From NCBI RefSeq assembly GCF_009862265.1, contig NZ_WWGX01000038.1, positions 113,570 to 177,569 on the forward strand: a DNA stretch of 64,000 nt, given 5' to 3'. Both the position numbers and the translations under genes were made by a program. Below are positions 1 through 8,354 of the stretch, in pieces. The notes beneath the pieces are model-generated. The model did not search any database and was not told where the DNA came from. It worked only from the letters and a program-made list of their open reading frames with translations. The DNA is from Streptomyces sp. SID8352 (lineage in GTDB: Bacteria; Actinomycetota; Actinomycetes; Streptomycetales; Streptomycetaceae). Positions within the stretch are counted from its first letter, which is position 1. Every line of letters starts with the position of its first letter.

Positions 1-91
1 GTCGCGAGAACCTCGGCCACTACCCCCGTGATCCGCCGCGACACCCCTGTGTGCTGGATACACGGACCGACAGCTCTGGAGAAACTCGAGC

Positions 92-1690
92 ATGAACCGC
101 AAGACTTTGGTGCTGCCGGCCGTCGTCGGCCTGCTCGCGCCGGTACTCGCCGCCTGCGGTGGGTCCAACGGCGGCAAGGGCGAGGCCATCGTCGTCGGCA
201 CCACGGACCGGTTCAGCGCTTCGAAGGAGGCGCCGGCGCCCTTCGACCCGGCGTACGCGTACGACGTCGGTGCCTGGAACATCATGCGCCAGAGCCTCCA
301 GACCCTGATGTCCCAGCCGCGCGGCGGCGGCGACCCGGTGCCGGACGCGGCCGAGCAGTGCGAGTTCACCGACACCGGCAACGAGCGGTACGCCTGCACC
401 CTGCGCGACGGGCTGAAGTTCGCCGACGGCTCCGCCCTCACCGCCAAGGACGTCAAGTTCTCGATCGACCGGGTCCGCGGCATCAAGGCCGCCACCGGTG
501 TCTCGGCCCTGCTCGCCAGCGTCGACACGGTGGAGACCAAGGGGGACCGGGAGGTCATCTTCCACCTCAAGGCGCCCGACGCCACCTTCCCCTTCAAGCT
601 GTCCGCCCCGGTCGCCGGCATCGTCAACCCGGACAACTACAAGAAGGACGCCCTGCGCGAGGGCTTCTCGGTCGACGGCTCCGGCCCCTACACCATGAAG
701 GCGGAGGTGAAGGACGGCGCGATGACCAAGGCCGTCTTCACCAAGAACGCCAACTACAAGGGCCCGTTGAAGCTCAACAACGACAAGGCCGAGATCGTCT
801 CCTTCAAGGAGCCCGAGGCGATGGGGGCCGCGCTGGGCAAGGGTGACATCGACGTCATGAGCCGCGCGCTGACGCCCGAGCAGATCCGGACCCTCTCGAA
901 CACCCAGGACGACGAGATCAACCTGATCGAGATGCCCGGACTGGAGATCCGCTACCTCGCCTTCATGACCGAGTCGCCCGGTGTGAAGGAGAAGGCGGTC
1001 CGCCAGGCGATGGCCCAGCTCATCAACCGCAGCGAGCTGGTCTCCGAGGTCTACGGCTCCCAGGCCGAACCCCTGTACTCGCTGGTCCCGGCCACCGTCA
1101 CCGGCCACTCCAACGCCTTCTTCAACAAGTACGGCGACGCGAGCGTCAGCAAGGCCCGGACCCTGCTGGCCGACGCCGAGGTGAGCACCCCGGTCAAGCT
1201 CACCCTGCACTACACCACGGACCACTACGGCACCGTGACCAAGCAGGAGTTCGAGCAGTTGCAGAAGCAACTGAACGCCGGCGGACTCTTCGACATCGAG
1301 ATCGAGGGCCACCCCTGGGACGAGTTCCGGCCTGCCGAGCTGAAGCGCCGGTTCGATGCCTTCGGCATGGGCTGGTTCCCGGACTTCCCGGACGCCGACA
1401 ACTTCCTCGCCCCGTTCCTCGACAAGGACAACATCCTGAACTCGCCGTACGCCGACGGCCAGATCATGGACACCCTGCTCCCGCAGTCCCGTCGCAAGGC
1501 CGACCGGCTCGCCGCCGGCGACAGCATGATCAAGGTGCAGGACATCGTCGCCGACGACGTGCCGATGATCCCGCTCTGGCAGGGCAAGCAGTACGTCGCC
1601 TACCGGGACACCGTCACCGGCGCCGCCTACCTGCTCAACTCCTCCTCCGGGCTCCAGCTCTGGGAGCTGGGCCAGGGCGTCGGAGGCTGA
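92..1690 (+). CDS. ABC transporter substrate-binding lipoprotein, peptide/oligopeptide (DppA/OppA) type
   Basis: The 532-residue product is an extracytoplasmic solute receptor that would deliver peptides or a similar ligand to an ABC importer. It starts at ATG with a lipoprotein signal (Met-Asn-Arg-Lys, hydrophobic core, lipobox LAAC with the lipidated Cys near residue 22). After a Gly/Ser linker comes the family 5 fold: the FDPAYAYDVG segment, the LRDGLKFADGSALTAKDVKFS block typical of SBP_bac_5 proteins, and a C-terminal DVPMIPLWQG stretch. Length is normal for the family. No permease or ATPase gene lies next to it in the window; the downstream neighbour is convergent and separated by a strong hairpin. 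Family assignment is firm, ligand unknown. Confidence 0.9.
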   Translation: MNRKTLVLPAVVGLLAPVLAACGGSNGGKGEAIVVGTTDRFSASKEAPAPFDPAYAYDVGAWNIMRQSLQTLMSQPRGGGDPVPDAAEQCEFTDTGNERYACTLRDGLKFADGSALTAKDVKFSIDRVRGIKAATGVSALLASVDTVETKGDREVIFHLKAPDATFPFKLSAPVAGIVNPDNYKKDALREGFSVDGSGPYTMKAEVKDGAMTKAVFTKNANYKGPLKLNNDKAEIVSFKEPEAMGAALGKGDIDVMSRALTPEQIRTLSNTQDDEINLIEMPGLEIRYLAFMTESPGVKEKAVRQAMAQLINRSELVSEVYGSQAEPLYSLVPATVTGHSNAFFNKYGDASVSKARTLLADAEVSTPVKLTLHYTTDHYGTVTKQEFEQLQKQLNAGGLFDIEIEGHPWDEFRPAELKRRFDAFGMGWFPDFPDADNFLAPFLDKDNILNSPYADGQIMDTLLPQSRRKADRLAAGDSMIKVQDIVADDVPMIPLWQGKQYVAYRDTVTGAAYLLNSSSGLQLWELGQGVGG

Positions 1691-1712
1691 TCGGACACCG
1701 CGCCCGGAAGAT

Positions 1713-1754
1713 CCCGAGGGGCGCCCGCTTCGCATGAAGCGGGCGCCCCTCGGG
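1713..1754. terminator. Bidirectional hairpin terminator
   Basis: A perfect 19-bp inverted repeat with a GCAT loop lies 20 bp after the solute-binding gene and between two convergent genes. It has no U-tract, as is usual in Streptomyces. Confidence 0.85.
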
Positions 1755-1824
1755 CGTTCCCGGGGCAGGCGAGGGGCCTTCTCCGGCCACGGCCCGGACG
1801 GCCACGGCGCGGCCCCCGTCGGCG

Positions 1825-2496
1825 CTACTGGGCGCCGGGGCGCACCAGCCCGCTCTCGTAGGCGTACACCGCGGCCTGCACGCGGTCGCGCAGCCCCAGC
1901 TTGGTCAGCACATGCCCCACATGCGTCTTGACGGTGGTCTCGCTGACGAAGAGGTCGGCGGCGATCTCCGCGTTGGACAGCCCGCGGGCCACCAGCTTGA
2001 GGACCTCCACCTCCCGGTCGGTCAGGGTGTGCAGGGTGTCCGGGACCGGTTCGTCGCCCGAGGGCAGATGCGTGGCGTACTTGTCGAGGAGCCGCCGGGT
2101 GATGCTCGGCGCAAGCATCGCCTCGCCGGCCGCCACCACCCTGATTGCCTGCACCAGTTCGTTGGCCGGGGCGTCCTTCAGCAGGAAGCCGCTGGCCCCC
2201 GCCCGCAGCGCCTCCACCACGTACTCGTCGAGGTCGAACGTGGTGAGGACCAGCACCTTGGCCGGGCCGTCCCGCTCGGGCCCGGTGATCTGCCGGGTCG
2301 CCTCCACGCCGTCCATCCGCGGCATGCGGATGTCCATCAGCACCACGTCGGGCTGCAACGCCCGGACCTGGTCGAGGGCCTGGAGGCCGTCCCCGGCCTC
2401 GCCGACGACCGCGAGATCCTGCTCGGCCTCCAGGATCATCCGGAAACCGGTGCGCAGCAGCGGCTGGTCGTCGACCAGTAGGACACGGATGGCCAC
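1825..2496 (-). CDS. LuxR/NarL-family response regulator (orphan)
   Basis: A 223-residue two-component response regulator. The receiver domain spans about residues 1-120, with the acidic pair in VLLVDDQPLL, the phospho-acceptor Asp in VVLMDIRMP and the conserved Lys in LLKDAPANE. A GerE/LuxR helix-turn-helix follows (LTDREVEVLKLVARGLSNAEIA at about residues 158-180, then ETTVKTHVGHVLTKL). The GTG start is preceded by GAAGGAG at good spacing. A cognate histidine kinase would normally sit directly upstream, but the next gene on this strand encodes a nuclease, so the regulator is an orphan here. Targets are unknown. Confidence 0.93.
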   Translation of the reverse strand: MAIRVLLVDDQPLLRTGFRMILEAEQDLAVVGEAGDGLQALDQVRALQPDVVLMDIRMPRMDGVEATRQITGPERDGPAKVLVLTTFDLDEYVVEALRAGASGFLLKDAPANELVQAIRVVAAGEAMLAPSITRRLLDKYATHLPSGDEPVPDTLHTLTDREVEVLKLVARGLSNAEIAADLFVSETTVKTHVGHVLTKLGLRDRVQAAVYAYESGLVRPGAQ

Positions 2497-2646
2497 GTGA
2501 ATCTCCTTCGCTAGTCCGGCCCCATTCTGCCCTGAGCGTGATCGCCGGACCGCCGCGGCCCGCCCCCTCCCCGCGCGCCGCCGCGCGGGGCGGCCCGCGC
2601 GGCGCCGGGCGTGGCGCGGGACGTCGCGCGGCGGGCCCGGACCGCG

Positions 2647-3612
2647 CTAGCCGGACAGCCGGTCCCCGCCGGGCGCCCGCACCGGCAGCGGATAGGGCGG
2701 GGGAGTGCCGCCGTACTCCGGGCAGTGGGCCTGGTGGTCGCACCAACCGCACAGCTTGGTCGGCCGGGGCCGCCAGTCGCCCGTCTCCGTCGCCAGCCGG
2801 ATCGCGTCCCACAGCGCGAGCAGCTTGCGCTCGACCCGCTCCAGGTCGGCGGGGACCGGATCGTAGGTGACCACGTCACCGCTGCCGAGGTAGACGAGCT
2901 GGAGGCGCCGGGGCAGCACCTTCTTGAGCCGCCAGACCACCAGCGCGTAGAACGTCATCTGGAACAGCGCGCCCTCGGCGTACTCCGGCCGGGGCGCCTT
3001 GCCCGTCTTGTAGTCGACGATCCGCACCTCGCCGGTGGGCGCCACGTCCACCCGGTCGATGATGCCGCGCAGCCGCAGCCCGGAGTCCAGTTCGGCCTCG
3101 ACGAACAGCTCGCGCTCGGCGGGCTCCAGCCGGGTGGGGTCCTCCAGCGCGAACCAGCGCTCCACCAGCCGCTCGGCCTCGCCCAGCCAGCGGGCCAGCC
3201 GCTCGCCGCCGGGGTCGTCGGCGAACAGCTCGCCCACCTCCGGCCTGCTCTCCCGCAGCCGGTCCCACTGCCCCGGCACCAGCGACCGCGCGTGCGGCGC
3301 GGTGCGCTCGGCGGCGGGGGCGTCGAAGAGGCGCTCCAGCACCGCGTGCACGAGGGTGCCCCGGGTCGCGGCCTCGCTGGGCTTCTCCGGCAGCCGGTCG
3401 ATCACCCGGAACCGGTAGAGCAGCGGGCACTGCATGAAGTCCCCGGCGCGGGACGGCGAGAGGGAGGCGGGCGCGCCGGCCGCCGTCGCCCCGGCCGCGG
3501 GGGCGACGGACCCGGACGACGCCCCCGCCGCCGCGCCGCCGTCCTCCGCCGCTGCCGATGCCGGTGCGGTGCCGTCGGCGTCCCGCGCGGCCTCCTCGAT
3601 GCTCGTCTCCAT
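2647..3612 (-). CDS. RecB-family (PD-(D/E)XK) exonuclease
   Basis: This 321-residue protein matches the stand-alone RecB/Cas4-like nuclease that accompanies the proteasome locus in many actinobacteria. Residues 1-40 are low-complexity Ala/Gly. The conserved part begins at SLSPSRAGDFMQCPLLYRFR, carries the catalytic block (GIIDRVDV...IVDYKTGKAP, Asp and Lys of the PD-(D/E)XK fold) and ends with the CGWCDHQAHCPEY cysteine motif that, with the N-terminal Cys, could hold a 4Fe-4S cluster. Start chosen at the ATG closest to a PafBC-type promoter, 8 nt downstream of its -10; there is no good ribosome-binding site. A role in DNA repair is inferred from family and promoter. Confidence 0.85.
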   Translation of the reverse strand: METSIEEAARDADGTAPASAAAEDGGAAAGASSGSVAPAAGATAAGAPASLSPSRAGDFMQCPLLYRFRVIDRLPEKPSEAATRGTLVHAVLERLFDAPAAERTAPHARSLVPGQWDRLRESRPEVGELFADDPGGERLARWLGEAERLVERWFALEDPTRLEPAERELFVEAELDSGLRLRGIIDRVDVAPTGEVRIVDYKTGKAPRPEYAEGALFQMTFYALVVWRLKKVLPRRLQLVYLGSGDVVTYDPVPADLERVERKLLALWDAIRLATETGDWRPRPTKLCGWCDHQAHCPEYGGTPPPYPLPVRAPGGDRLSG

Positions 3613-3620
3613 GCCCACGA

Positions 3621-3643
3621 ACCTTACGGCCCGGCACCGACAG
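3621..3643 (-). promoter_or_regulatory. PafBC-type (RecA-NDp-like) promoter of the RecB-family nuclease
   Basis: Read on the minus strand the sequence is CTGTCGGTG, then exactly 8 nt, then TAAGGT. The consensus of PafBC-dependent promoters in mycobacteria is TTGTCRGTG-N8-TANNNT, so 8 of 9 bases of the upstream element match and spacing is exact. Transcription would begin a few bases before the ATG. Confidence 0.7.
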
Positions 3644-3763
3644 TCACCCACCGTCGAGGGAACCCCGGGTGCCGGGGCGGGGCACGCGGCACCGGACGCA
3701 TACCATCGACCGCAGACCCTCCCGCCCGCCAGGCGCGGGAGACGCATCGAACGAGGGGACACC

Positions 3764-5875
3764 GTGGACGTGAGCGGCGGGAGCGGGCAGCCGCGGTCCG
3801 GCAAGGACGAGCCGGCGGAGCCGGAGGCGACCCCGGCGGCCCCGGCCGCCGGTGCCGGTCCCGCCGGACGCCCGCCGGAGGGCGCGCCGTCCGGCCCCGA
3901 CGCCGGTCCGGCCACCCCGGACAACGCCCCGGGCGGTCCTTCGGACGCCCCCGCCGGTGCCGGGGAGACGGCCCCGGGCGGCCCGGCGGACACTGCCCCG
4001 GCCGACCGCCCCGACGACGCCACCTCCGGCGGCACCCCGCACGGCCCCCCGGCACCCCCGCCGGGCTCCGACGACGGCGGGAGCGGCACCCCCGGCGAGG
4101 GGCACGGCGACGAAGACGGCCCCGCCCGCGACGGCGGTGACCGCGCCCGCGACGGCGAACACCCCGCCCCCGCCCCCGACGTCGACGAGTCCCGCGGCGG
4201 CGGGCCCGGCGGCGGAGAGACCCCCGCCCCCGGCGGCGGCCGGTCCCACGACGGCGACCCCGGCCCCCACGGCACCCGCCCCGGCCACGCGCCCGCCGCC
4301 GACGGCCGGCGGGCCCCCGCTCACGGCGACGGCGACCGGGCCGGCCACGGTCACCGGGCCCCCACCTCCCACGACGGTGGCGGGGCCCCCGCCCGCGACG
4401 GTGGCCACGCCCCCCACGACACCCACCCGCGTCACGCGCACGCCGCCGGCGGTGAGGCCCCCGCTTCCCACGACGGTGGCGCGGCCCCCGCCCACGACGG
4501 CGGCGACCGGGACCGCCGCGGTGACGATCACGCCGGTGACACCCACCCCCGCCACGCCCACGCCGACAGCGGCGGCCACGGCGCCCCCCACCACCCCGCC
4601 CACCCCCCGAGCGCCCACGTCACCGGTCGCCCCGCCGCGGGAACCGACCCCGACCACGAGCGGCGCTCCCGCGCCCACGCCGGGGGCGACGCGGCACCGG
4701 GCCCGGGCCCGCGGCGCCGCCGCGAGCCCGGCGGCGGGCTGCTGATGGGGCGGCCGTTCGGCGTACCCGTCTACGTCGCGCCGAGCTGGTTCCTGGTCGC
4801 CATCCTGATCACCTGGGTGTTCGGCGGCCAGCTCGACCGCGTCCTGCCCGACCTCGGCGCCGCCCGCTACCTCGTCTCCCTCTTCTTCGCCGTCGCCTTC
4901 TACGCCTCCGTCCTCGTCCACGAACTCGCCCACACCGTCGCCGCGCTCCGCTTCAAGCTGCCGGTGCGCCGCATCCAGCTCCAGTTCTTCGGCGGCGTCT
5001 CCGAGATCGAGAAGGAGGCCGAGACCCCGGGCCGGGAGTTCGTCCTGGCCTTCGTCGGCCCGCTGCTCTCCCTCGTCCTGGCCGGCGTCTTCTACCTCGC
5101 CCTGCTGCCCGTCGACCCCGGCAGCGTCCCCGGCGTCCTGCTGGCCGGCCTGATGATCTCCAACCTGATCGTCGCCGCCTTCAACTTCCTCCCCGGCCTC
5201 CCCCTGGACGGCGGCCGGATGCTGCGCGCCGTCGTCTGGAAGATCACCGGCAAGCCCATGAGCGGCACCGTCGCCGCCGCCTGGGTCGGCCGCGCGCTCG
5301 CCGTCAGCGTCCTGATCGGGCTGCCCCTGCTCACCCAGTCCGGTGCCCTCGGCGCCGGGGCCGTGGACAACGTCGGCATGGACACCGTGATGGACGCCCT
5401 GCTGGCCGCCATCCTCGCCGCGATCATCTGGACCGGCGCGGGCAACAGCCTGCGCATGGCCCGGCTGCGCGAGCACCTGCCCGAGCTGCGCGCCCGCGCC
5501 CTGACCCGGCGCGCCGTCCCCGTCCCCGCCGACACCCCGCTCTCGGAGGCGCTGCGCCGCGCCAACGCCGCCGGCGCCCGCGCCCTGGTCGTCGTCGACG
5601 CGGACGGCGGGCCCGTCTCCCTGGTCCGCGAGGCCGCCATCGTCGGCGTGCCCGAGCACCGCCGCCCGTGGGTCCCCGTCAGCGGGCTCGCCCAGGACAT
5701 CACCGAGGGCATGCGGCTCTCCGCCGAACTGACCGGGGAGGAGCTTCTGGACGCCCTGCGCGCCAGCCCGGCCACCGAGTACCTGGTGGTCGAGGAGACC
5801 GGTGAGATCTACGGCGTGCTCTCCGCCGCCGACGTCGAGCGGGCCTTCGTCAAGGCCATGGCCCGCCCCTCCTGA
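3764..5875 (+). CDS. Site-2 protease family (M50) metalloprotease with CBS domains and a long disordered N-terminus
   Basis: A 703-residue predicted intramembrane zinc protease. The catalytic core starts near residue 327 (MGRPFGVPVYVAPSWF); HELAH at about residues 386-390 is the HExxH zinc motif, and LPGLPLDGGRML supplies the third zinc ligand region. Several membrane helices surround these. The C-terminal part (about 570-700) has paired CBS-like sequences ending in EIYGVLSAADVERAF. The first ~320 residues are almost entirely Gly, Pro, Ala, Asp and His with repeated HDGG/APAHDGG-like units and no predicted fold. GTG start chosen for the GAGGGGAC site 4-10 nt upstream. Family role is regulated membrane proteolysis; substrate unknown. 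Confidence 0.87.
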   Translation: MDVSGGSGQPRSGKDEPAEPEATPAAPAAGAGPAGRPPEGAPSGPDAGPATPDNAPGGPSDAPAGAGETAPGGPADTAPADRPDDATSGGTPHGPPAPPPGSDDGGSGTPGEGHGDEDGPARDGGDRARDGEHPAPAPDVDESRGGGPGGGETPAPGGGRSHDGDPGPHGTRPGHAPAADGRRAPAHGDGDRAGHGHRAPTSHDGGGAPARDGGHAPHDTHPRHAHAAGGEAPASHDGGAAPAHDGGDRDRRGDDHAGDTHPRHAHADSGGHGAPHHPAHPPSAHVTGRPAAGTDPDHERRSRAHAGGDAAPGPGPRRRREPGGGLLMGRPFGVPVYVAPSWFLVAILITWVFGGQLDRVLPDLGAARYLVSLFFAVAFYASVLVHELAHTVAALRFKLPVRRIQLQFFGGVSEIEKEAETPGREFVLAFVGPLLSLVLAGVFYLALLPVDPGSVPGVLLAGLMISNLIVAAFNFLPGLPLDGGRMLRAVVWKITGKPMSGTVAAAWVGRALAVSVLIGLPLLTQSGALGAGAVDNVGMDTVMDALLAAILAAIIWTGAGNSLRMARLREHLPELRARALTRRAVPVPADTPLSEALRRANAAGARALVVVDADGGPVSLVREAAIVGVPEHRRPWVPVSGLAQDITEGMRLSAELTGEELLDALRASPATEYLVVEETGEIYGVLSAADVERAFVKAMARPS

Positions 5876-5910
5876 CGGACCGCGTGGTCGGCGGCCCCTC
5901 CGGGGACCGG

Positions 5911-5922
5911 TAGGCTGGTCAC
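5911..5922 (+). promoter_or_regulatory. Leaderless promoter -10 element for trmI
   Basis: TAGGCT ends 6 nt before the ATG, so the transcript probably begins at the start codon itself. No Shine-Dalgarno sequence is present. Confidence 0.55.
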
Positions 5923-6825
5923 ATGTCCGAACCGACCGGTGCCGCCCGCAGGCGCGGGCCCTTCAAGGTCGGGGACCAGGTTCAGCTCACCGACCCCAAG
6001 GGCCGCCACTACACGTTCACGCTCGAGGCCGGGAAGAACTTCCACACCCACAAGGGTTCCTTCCCGCACGACGAACTGATCGGCGCTCCCGAGGGCAGCG
6101 TGGTCCGCACCACCGGGAACGTCGCCTATCTGGCGCTGCGCCCCCTGCTCCCCGACTACGTCCTGTCCATGCCCCGCGGGGCAGCCGTCGTCTACCCGAA
6201 GGACGCGGGCCAGATCCTGGCCTTCGCCGACATCTTCCCCGGCGCCCGGGTCGTCGAGGCCGGCGTCGGCTCCGGCTCGCTCAGCAGCTTCCTGCTCCGC
6301 GCCATCGGCGACCAGGGCATGCTGCACTCCTACGAGCGGCGCGCCGACTTCGCGGAGATCGCGCAGGCCAACGTGGAGCGCTACTTCGGCGGCCCGCACC
6401 CCGCCTGGCAGCTCACCGTCGGCGACCTCCAGGACAACCTGTCCGACACCGACGTCGACCGCGTCATCCTGGACATGCTCGCCCCCTGGGAGTGCCTGGA
6501 GGCCGTCTCCAAGGCGCTGGTCCCCGGCGGCATCCTGTGCTGCTACGTGGCCACCACCACCCAGCTCGCCCGCACCGTCGAGTCCATCCGCGAGATCGGC
6601 AGCTTCAACGAGCCGACCGCCTGGGAGTCGATGATCCGCAACTGGCACATCGAGGGCCTGGCCGTCCGCCCGGACCACCGGATGATCGGCCACACCGGCT
6701 TCCTGCTCACCGCCCGCCGCCTCGCGGACGGCGTCGAGCCGCCCATGCGCCGCCGCCGCCCCGCCAAGGGCGCCTACGGCGAGGACTACGCCGGCCCCAA
6801 CGCCGACGGGGGCTCCGGCCGCTGA
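5923..6825 (+). CDS. trmI: tRNA (adenine-58-N1)-methyltransferase TrmI
   Basis: A 300-residue Rossmann-fold methyltransferase that makes m1A at position 58 in the T-loop of tRNA from S-adenosylmethionine. The N-terminal small domain (GPFKVGDQVQLTDPKGRHYT, then FHTHKGSFPHDELIG) is followed by the AdoMet site VVEAGVGSGSLSSFLLRAIG and the motif VDRVILDMLAPWE that lines the catalytic pocket. Length and order match actinobacterial TrmI, which is commonly found beside the proteasome locus. The start is supported by a leaderless -10 element. Confidence 0.95.
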   Translation: MSEPTGAARRRGPFKVGDQVQLTDPKGRHYTFTLEAGKNFHTHKGSFPHDELIGAPEGSVVRTTGNVAYLALRPLLPDYVLSMPRGAAVVYPKDAGQILAFADIFPGARVVEAGVGSGSLSSFLLRAIGDQGMLHSYERRADFAEIAQANVERYFGGPHPAWQLTVGDLQDNLSDTDVDRVILDMLAPWECLEAVSKALVPGGILCCYVATTTQLARTVESIREIGSFNEPTAWESMIRNWHIEGLAVRPDHRMIGHTGFLLTARRLADGVEPPMRRRRPAKGAYGEDYAGPNADGGSGR

Positions 6826-7127
6826 GGCGCGCCCCGTCCCGGTGGAACGCACCGGCGCCGCGGCGGAGTTCCCCGAGACCGGGCACAACTCCGACGCGGC
6901 GCCGCCGTCTTCACCGCCCACCCCGCCGCACCGCCTCCGTACCTCCCCGCGCACCGGCCGCCGCGCCCCACCCGCGCACCGGCCGCCGTTCTCCCGCCGC
7001 ACGGCCCCGGCGCACCGCCCCGCGGTGGCGGCCCCGCCCCGCGCACCCCGCCGTTCCCCCGCCCCGCGACGCTGTGGCACGATGCAGGCCACCCCCACCG
7101 GCACAGCCCTCACAGGAGACACTCCTC
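6826..7127. other. Intergenic region with a 17-bp direct repeat
   Basis: No convincing gene. It is C-rich on the + strand and holds two identical 17-bp copies (6947-6963 and 6972-6988) 8 bp apart. The 3' end holds the ribosome-binding site of the next gene (AGGAGAC at 7114-7120). Confidence 0.5.
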
Positions 7128-7703
7128 GTGCAGCATCCCGCCGTTCCGGACCTCGCGCACACCCGTGCCCGGCCGATCCACTGGGTCGCCACGGCCGCCG
7201 CCGTCGCCGGGGTCGTGGCCCTGTCCCCGCTGCTCGCGCCCGGCCCCGCGACGGCCCGGCACACGGCGGCCACCGGCACCGGGACGGCCCCGGGGCGCGC
7301 GGCGCCGCCCGACGCGGAGGGTGTGGCGTTCCCCCTGGAGTGCGGCCCCGTCCGGGCGGTGGTGGCGAGGAAGGCCGTCGGCGACCTCGACGGCGACGGC
7401 CGGCCCGAGACCGTGGCCGCCGTCCACTGCGACGCCCCCATGGGGACCCCGCCCGACGGGGTGTACGTCCTCACGCGCGGGGACGGCGGCGCCCCCCGGC
7501 TGGTGGCGACCCTGGTGGACCCCGCCGAGCGCCGGACGGTCACCCGGCTCGCGGTGCGGGACGGAGTGGTTCTGGCCACGCTGCTCGGCTATTCCTCGGC
7601 CACGGTGCCGAGTTGCTGCCCCGACCTCTCGGACGACGTGAAGTGGCGGTGGGGCAACGGCGTGTTCGTCCGCGAAGCGGCCGCCGGGGCGCGGGGCGTC
7701 TGA
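7128..7703 (+). CDS. Putative secreted protein with a DGDG-type (FG-GAP/VCBS-like) motif
   Basis: A 191-residue protein of unknown function. GTG start follows AGGAGAC by 7 nt. After a charged stretch a hydrophobic segment (WVATAAAVAGVVALSPLLAP) and Ala-rich region look like a signal peptide with an atypically long n-region. The mature part has one VGDLDGDGRPETVAAVHC motif, which resembles a calcium-binding FG-GAP/VCBS repeat strand, and paired Cys residues (SCCPDLSD) near the end. No operon partner. Function cannot be assigned. Confidence 0.65.
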   Translation: MQHPAVPDLAHTRARPIHWVATAAAVAGVVALSPLLAPGPATARHTAATGTGTAPGRAAPPDAEGVAFPLECGPVRAVVARKAVGDLDGDGRPETVAAVHCDAPMGTPPDGVYVLTRGDGGAPRLVATLVDPAERRTVTRLAVRDGVVLATLLGYSSATVPSCCPDLSDDVKWRWGNGVFVREAAAGARGV

Positions 7704-7800
7704 GCCGCCGGCCGCCACCGCCCGTGCGCCGCGCGGCGCCACCCGCTCGGGGCGGGCCGCCGCGGCGGTCACCGGACGCGCACGTCACCTCACGGCGCGG

Positions 7801-8112
7801 TCACGGCGCGTCGGGACCGTAGACCTCGGTCCTGTCCGAAACGCGGCGCACGTGGATGCACTCGCCGGGGCACTCCTTCGCGGAGTCCACCACGTCCGCG
7901 AGGAGCGGCAACGGCACCGGGGCCGCCGCCCCCTGGTCCTGCAGCAGCTCGTCGTCGGCGCCCTTGACGTAGGCCAGGCCGTCGATGTCCAGCTCGAAGA
8001 CCCCGGGCGCGTACTGGGCGCAGATGCCGTCCCCGGTACACAGGTCCTGGTCGATCCAGACCTCCAGTGCCTCGCTCCCGGTACCGGCCTCCTGCTGCAC
8101 GATCATTCCCAT
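7801..8112 (-). CDS. Ferredoxin (P450-type, single cluster)
   Basis: A 103-residue soluble electron carrier. The cluster-binding cysteines lie in LCTGDGICAQYAPGVFELD (C-x5-C) and KECPGECIHV near residue 80, the spacing seen in small [3Fe-4S]/[4Fe-4S] ferredoxins that serve cytochromes P450. It is divergent from arc, and the same ferredoxin-arc neighbourhood is usual in Streptomyces, but no oxidoreductase partner lies in the window. The ATG at 8112 is used; an in-frame ATG two codons later is equally possible. Confidence 0.85.
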   Translation of the reverse strand: MGMIVQQEAGTGSEALEVWIDQDLCTGDGICAQYAPGVFELDIDGLAYVKGADDELLQDQGAAAPVPLPLLADVVDSAKECPGECIHVRRVSDRTEVYGPDAP

Positions 8113-8287
8113 CCTGCCGTTTCCTGCGCCGTTCCCGGCCGGGAATCCGGCCAGCTCCGACGGGTGTTGAACATCTCGACCCTACCTCCGCCGGGATTCT
8201 CTTCACGGCCGATGGGTATTCCCCTGGCGTGAGGGAGAGCGCAAGGGTGAAGATCGGACACACCCCGACCGTCTTTGTGATCTAGGG

Positions 8288-8316
8288 GTTTCAATCGACA
8301 CCCACCCAGGTAGGGT
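8288..8316 (+). promoter_or_regulatory. Candidate promoter of arc
   Basis: GTTTCA and TAGGGT are separated by 17 bp, 39 bp before the arc start. The same hexamer GTTTCA with 17-bp spacing precedes the pafA -10 element. Confidence 0.45.
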
Positions 8317-8354
8317 CTGGAAGCGTCCAGCTCCCCTTGGAGGAGGTGAGGACC

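Noticed and set aside
20..2812. 930-residue frame on the minus strand over the solute-binding gene
   Set aside because: Pure shadow: composition of low-complexity Arg/Gly/Val, opposite a clearly conserved gene.
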